A stretch of DNA of 64,000 nucleotides from contig NZ_AZVB01000002.1 of assembly GCF_000513995.1 (NCBI RefSeq), forward strand, positions 134,201 to 198,200, read 5' to 3'. The stretch comes from Pseudoxanthomonas sp. J35. GTDB taxonomy: Bacteria; Pseudomonadota; Gammaproteobacteria; Xanthomonadales; Xanthomonadaceae. Below, piece after piece: positions 62,281-64,000 of this stretch. Every line of letters begins with the position of its first letter. Within the stretch, counting starts at the first letter, position 1. The position numbers and the translations under genes are program-made. The notes beneath the pieces are model-generated. The model searched no databases. It saw nothing but the letters and a program-made list of their open reading frames with translations, and was not told where the DNA came from.

Positions 62281-62310
62281 AAAAAAGAAGGGCCGCTTGC
62301 GCGGCCCTTC
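62281..62310 (-). terminator. Rho-independent terminator of the second pilin gene
   Basis: On the minus strand the stem AAGGGCCGC, loop GCAA, GCGGCCCTT is followed by CTTTTTT (62287-62281), 17 bases after the pilA stop. It separates the second pilin from the GT-C gene, which must have its own promoter or receive read-through. Confidence 0.9.
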
Positions 62311-62326
62311 CAGTGTCGTACACCAG

Positions 62327-62758
62327 TTAGCTGCGGCAATTGGAAGGCAGATACTTGCCGTTGACCGTACTCGGGGTGCAGCTCCACTCGATGCTACCCA
62401 CGTTGCTGATCGCCGAGAACACGAGCGTCTGCCCGGAAATCGCAGAGTTCGCGTCGTTACCGAACGTCACTGCAATCTGGCCAGCGGTAGAGACATCCAC
62501 GCCGGTAACGTACTTGCCGGTGATTTCAGTCGAAGCAGCAAGACCGGCTGCCCCGTTGTCCGCAGGCCAAGAACCGGTATTGGCCTTGTACTCAGCCAAA
62601 GCAGTCTTGGCACCCGCAGCCAAGCTGGCACCCTCAGACACCTGCGAACGGATCAGATAGTCCTGGTAAGCCGGCAGCGCGATGGCCGCGAGGATGGCGA
62701 TGATCGCCACGACGATCATCAGTTCGATCAGGGTGAAGCCCTGCATGTTCTTTTTCAT
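62327..62758 (-). CDS. pilA2: Type IV major pilin, second copy
   Basis: A 143-residue prepilin, leader MKKNMQG, cleaved before [20 protein letters not shown]. The variable body ([20 protein letters not shown]...WPADNG) differs clearly from the first copy. The C-terminal disulfide loop is Cys127-Cys141 and the protein ends CRS: a C-terminal serine beside the loop, the residue glycosylated by TfpO in one Pseudomonas aeruginosa pilin group. Transcription is from a sigma-54 site at 62869-62883, and a strong terminator follows. It is the pilin nearest to pilC. Confidence 0.95.
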   Translation of the reverse strand: MKKNMQGFTLIELMIVVAIIAILAAIALPAYQDYLIRSQVSEGASLAAGAKTALAEYKANTGSWPADNGAAGLAASTEITGKYVTGVDVSTAGQIAVTFGNDANSAISGQTLVFSAISNVGSIEWSCTPSTVNGKYLPSNCRS

Positions 62759-62868
62759 CGATTTTCCCCTAGAGCGGTAGTTTGGTTAGGACACTTGCCG
62801 TAACTAGACCCGTGTCCTCTCCGGAACGCGGGCATCGCGCGGCGGGTTCGCCACGTGCCAGAAGGCAC

Positions 62869-62883
62869 GCATGTTATATGCCA
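62869..62883 (-). promoter_or_regulatory. Sigma-54 promoter of the second pilin gene
   Basis: On the minus strand TGGCATATAACATGC has GG and GC at the exact -24/-12 spacing, with only the TT before GC partly changed (AT). It lies 111-125 bases upstream of ATG 62758, leaving a long leader. The rest of the 491-bp gap (62759-63249) should hold PilR sites and the pilC promoter, which I could not place. It also contains a small hairpin CGTGCC-TTCT-GGCACG at 62853-62868. Confidence 0.7.
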
Positions 62884-63249
62884 ACTCGGCCTCCCCGGCC
62901 GCGCCCATTCATCGTAGCAGTACCCGCCGGGGAACGCCCGGTGACCCGGCACATTCCTCCTGTGATCCAGTGCGCAGGAGACGATGTGACCCTACAAGTC
63001 AAAAAGTGACGCAAATTGTCCATCCAGCACCTTCGGGATGGCGAGCCGCTCCCCGGCCGGCTCCGACTGTGAAGACCCATCACCCATGGCGGTACGGGGG
63101 AATGCCTTGGGCACCGGGGCGCGGCACGCCAACCGGCCGGGCCGCCGGCACACTGGCCGAAGCGTGATCGGGGTGGCTGTCAGCGACGGTTTTACCCGCT
63201 ACCATGCGGCCATCATGCCGGCGAGGGGATGCCGGCGGGGAGAACGAGC

Positions 63250-64000
63250 ATGTCCGCGTCCCGCAGTGCCGTGAGGAAGCCGCCCGCACCTGTCGATCGG
63301 GCTACCAGCCAGCTCGTGCCCTTCGTCTGGGAGGGTACCGACAAGCGCGGCGTAAAAATCAAGGGAGAGCAACCCGCCAAGAACGCCAATCTGCTGCGGG
63401 CGGAGTTGCGCCGACAGGGCATCACACCGACCGTCGTCAAGCCGAAGCCCAAGCCCCTGTTCGGCTCGGCCGGCAAGACGATCGCCCCCAAGGACATCGC
63501 CTTCTTCAGCCGGCAGATGGCCACCATGATGAAATCGGGTGTGCCCATCGTGTCGTCCCTGGAAATCATCGCCGGCGGGCACAAGAACCCGCGCATGAAG
63601 GCGATGGTCGACCAGATCCGCACCGACATCGAGGGCGGCTCTTCGCTGTACGAAGCTATCAGCAAGCACCCGGTGCAGTTTGATGAGCTCTATCGAAACC
63701 TGGTGCGGGCCGGCGAAGGCGCTGGCGTGCTGGAGACAGTGCTCGACACCATCGCCAGCTACAAGGAGAACGTCGAGGCCCTCAAGGGCAAGATCAAGAA
63801 GGCGCTGTTCTATCCGATCATGACCATCGCCGTGGCGATTATCGTCAGCGCTATCCTGCTGATCTTCGTGGTGCCGCAGTTCGAGACCACGTTCAAAAGC
63901 TTTGGCGCGGATCTGCCAGCATTCACCAAGATGATCGTAGCGGCATCCGACTTCATGGTGTCTTACTGGTGGATGTTCCTGATCGTGATGGCCGCCGGGA
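63250..64000 (+). CDS. pilC: Type IV pilus inner-membrane platform protein PilC (partial)
   Basis: The first 250 codons of a GspF/PilC-family platform protein, cut by the window end. The N-terminal cytoplasmic part has FVWEGTDKRGVKIKGEQPAK, then the first GspF domain (APKDIAFFSRQMATMMKSG, GAGVLETVLDTIASYKENVE) and membrane segments YPIMTIAVAIIVSAILLIFV and WWMFLIVMAAG. ATG 63250 is preceded by GGGGAG. It is transcribed away from the two pilin genes. It works with PilB, 11 kb upstream on the other strand. Confidence 0.95.
   Translation, partial: MSASRSAVRKPPAPVDRATSQLVPFVWEGTDKRGVKIKGEQPAKNANLLRAELRRQGITPTVVKPKPKPLFGSAGKTIAPKDIAFFSRQMATMMKSGVPIVSSLEIIAGGHKNPRMKAMVDQIRTDIEGGSSLYEAISKHPVQFDELYRNLVRAGEGAGVLETVLDTIASYKENVEALKGKIKKALFYPIMTIAVAIIVSAILLIFVVPQFETTFKSFGADLPAFTKMIVAASDFMVSYWWMFLIVMAAG

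Overview
The window is about 64 kb of chromosome from a high-GC gammaproteobacterium, most likely a member of the Xanthomonadaceae/Lysobacteraceae (Lysobacter, Luteimonas, Pseudoxanthomonas or Stenotrophomonas relatives). The reasons are the very GC-rich coding sequence, the lptD-surA-pdxA block, kup lying inside the ruv operon, an L2-like class A beta-lactamase divergent from a LysR regulator, a DUF3011 protein, and many short palindromic REP-like repeats. The species cannot be fixed from the sequence alone.

Layout. 0.2-2.6 kb: two flavin hydroxylases of ubiquinone synthesis (minus strand). 2.7-3.9 kb: a BtuM-like candidate vitamin B12 transporter and a PduO-type cobalamin adenosyltransferase. 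4-9.7 kb: an HDAC-family hydrolase, then lptD, surA and pdxA. 10.3-15.4 kb: yebC-ruvC-ruvA-kup-ruvB (minus strand). 15.4-18 kb: a hydrolase and an AraC regulator (minus), divergent from a second hydrolase. 18-19 kb: a gene-free block of dispersed repeats and hexanucleotide microsatellites. 19-24 kb: GNAT, a small acidic protein, aspS, a DUF3011 protein, a secreted protein and a zinc-ribbon protein. 24-26 kb: beta-lactamase and LysR regulator. 26-37 kb: yheS, a TonB-dependent receptor, nitronate monooxygenase, ybaL, a FAD oxidoreductase and recQ. 37-42 kb: a giant Lhr-type helicase carrying REP sequence inside its reading frame. 43.1 kb: tRNA-Lys(TTT). 43.5-50.6 kb: ybgC-tolQ-tolR-tolA-tolB-pal-cpoB-queE-queC (minus strand).

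50.8-64 kb is a type IV pilus region: pilB (minus) at one end and pilC (plus, cut by the window edge) at the other. Between them is a visibly lower-GC island. It encodes a polyprenol-phosphate-type GT2, three GT4-type glycosyltransferases, an FkbM methyltransferase, a Wzx-like flippase and two different major pilins. A GT-C membrane glycosyltransferase with C-terminal TPR-like helices sits between the two pilin genes. Each pilin gene has its own sigma-54 type -24/-12 promoter. This looks like an exchangeable pilin cassette with its own glycosylation enzymes, and it is the most promising candidate for an undescribed system here.

The second theme is repeats: a REP-pair family ends many transcription units, supplies a stop codon and contributes codons to lhr. 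A composite element combines REP pair, a ~200-bp core and hexamer arrays, with full or partial copies at 10, 18.3, 18.8 and 26 kb. No CRISPR array, insertion sequence, transposase, integrase, rRNA or prophage gene was seen.
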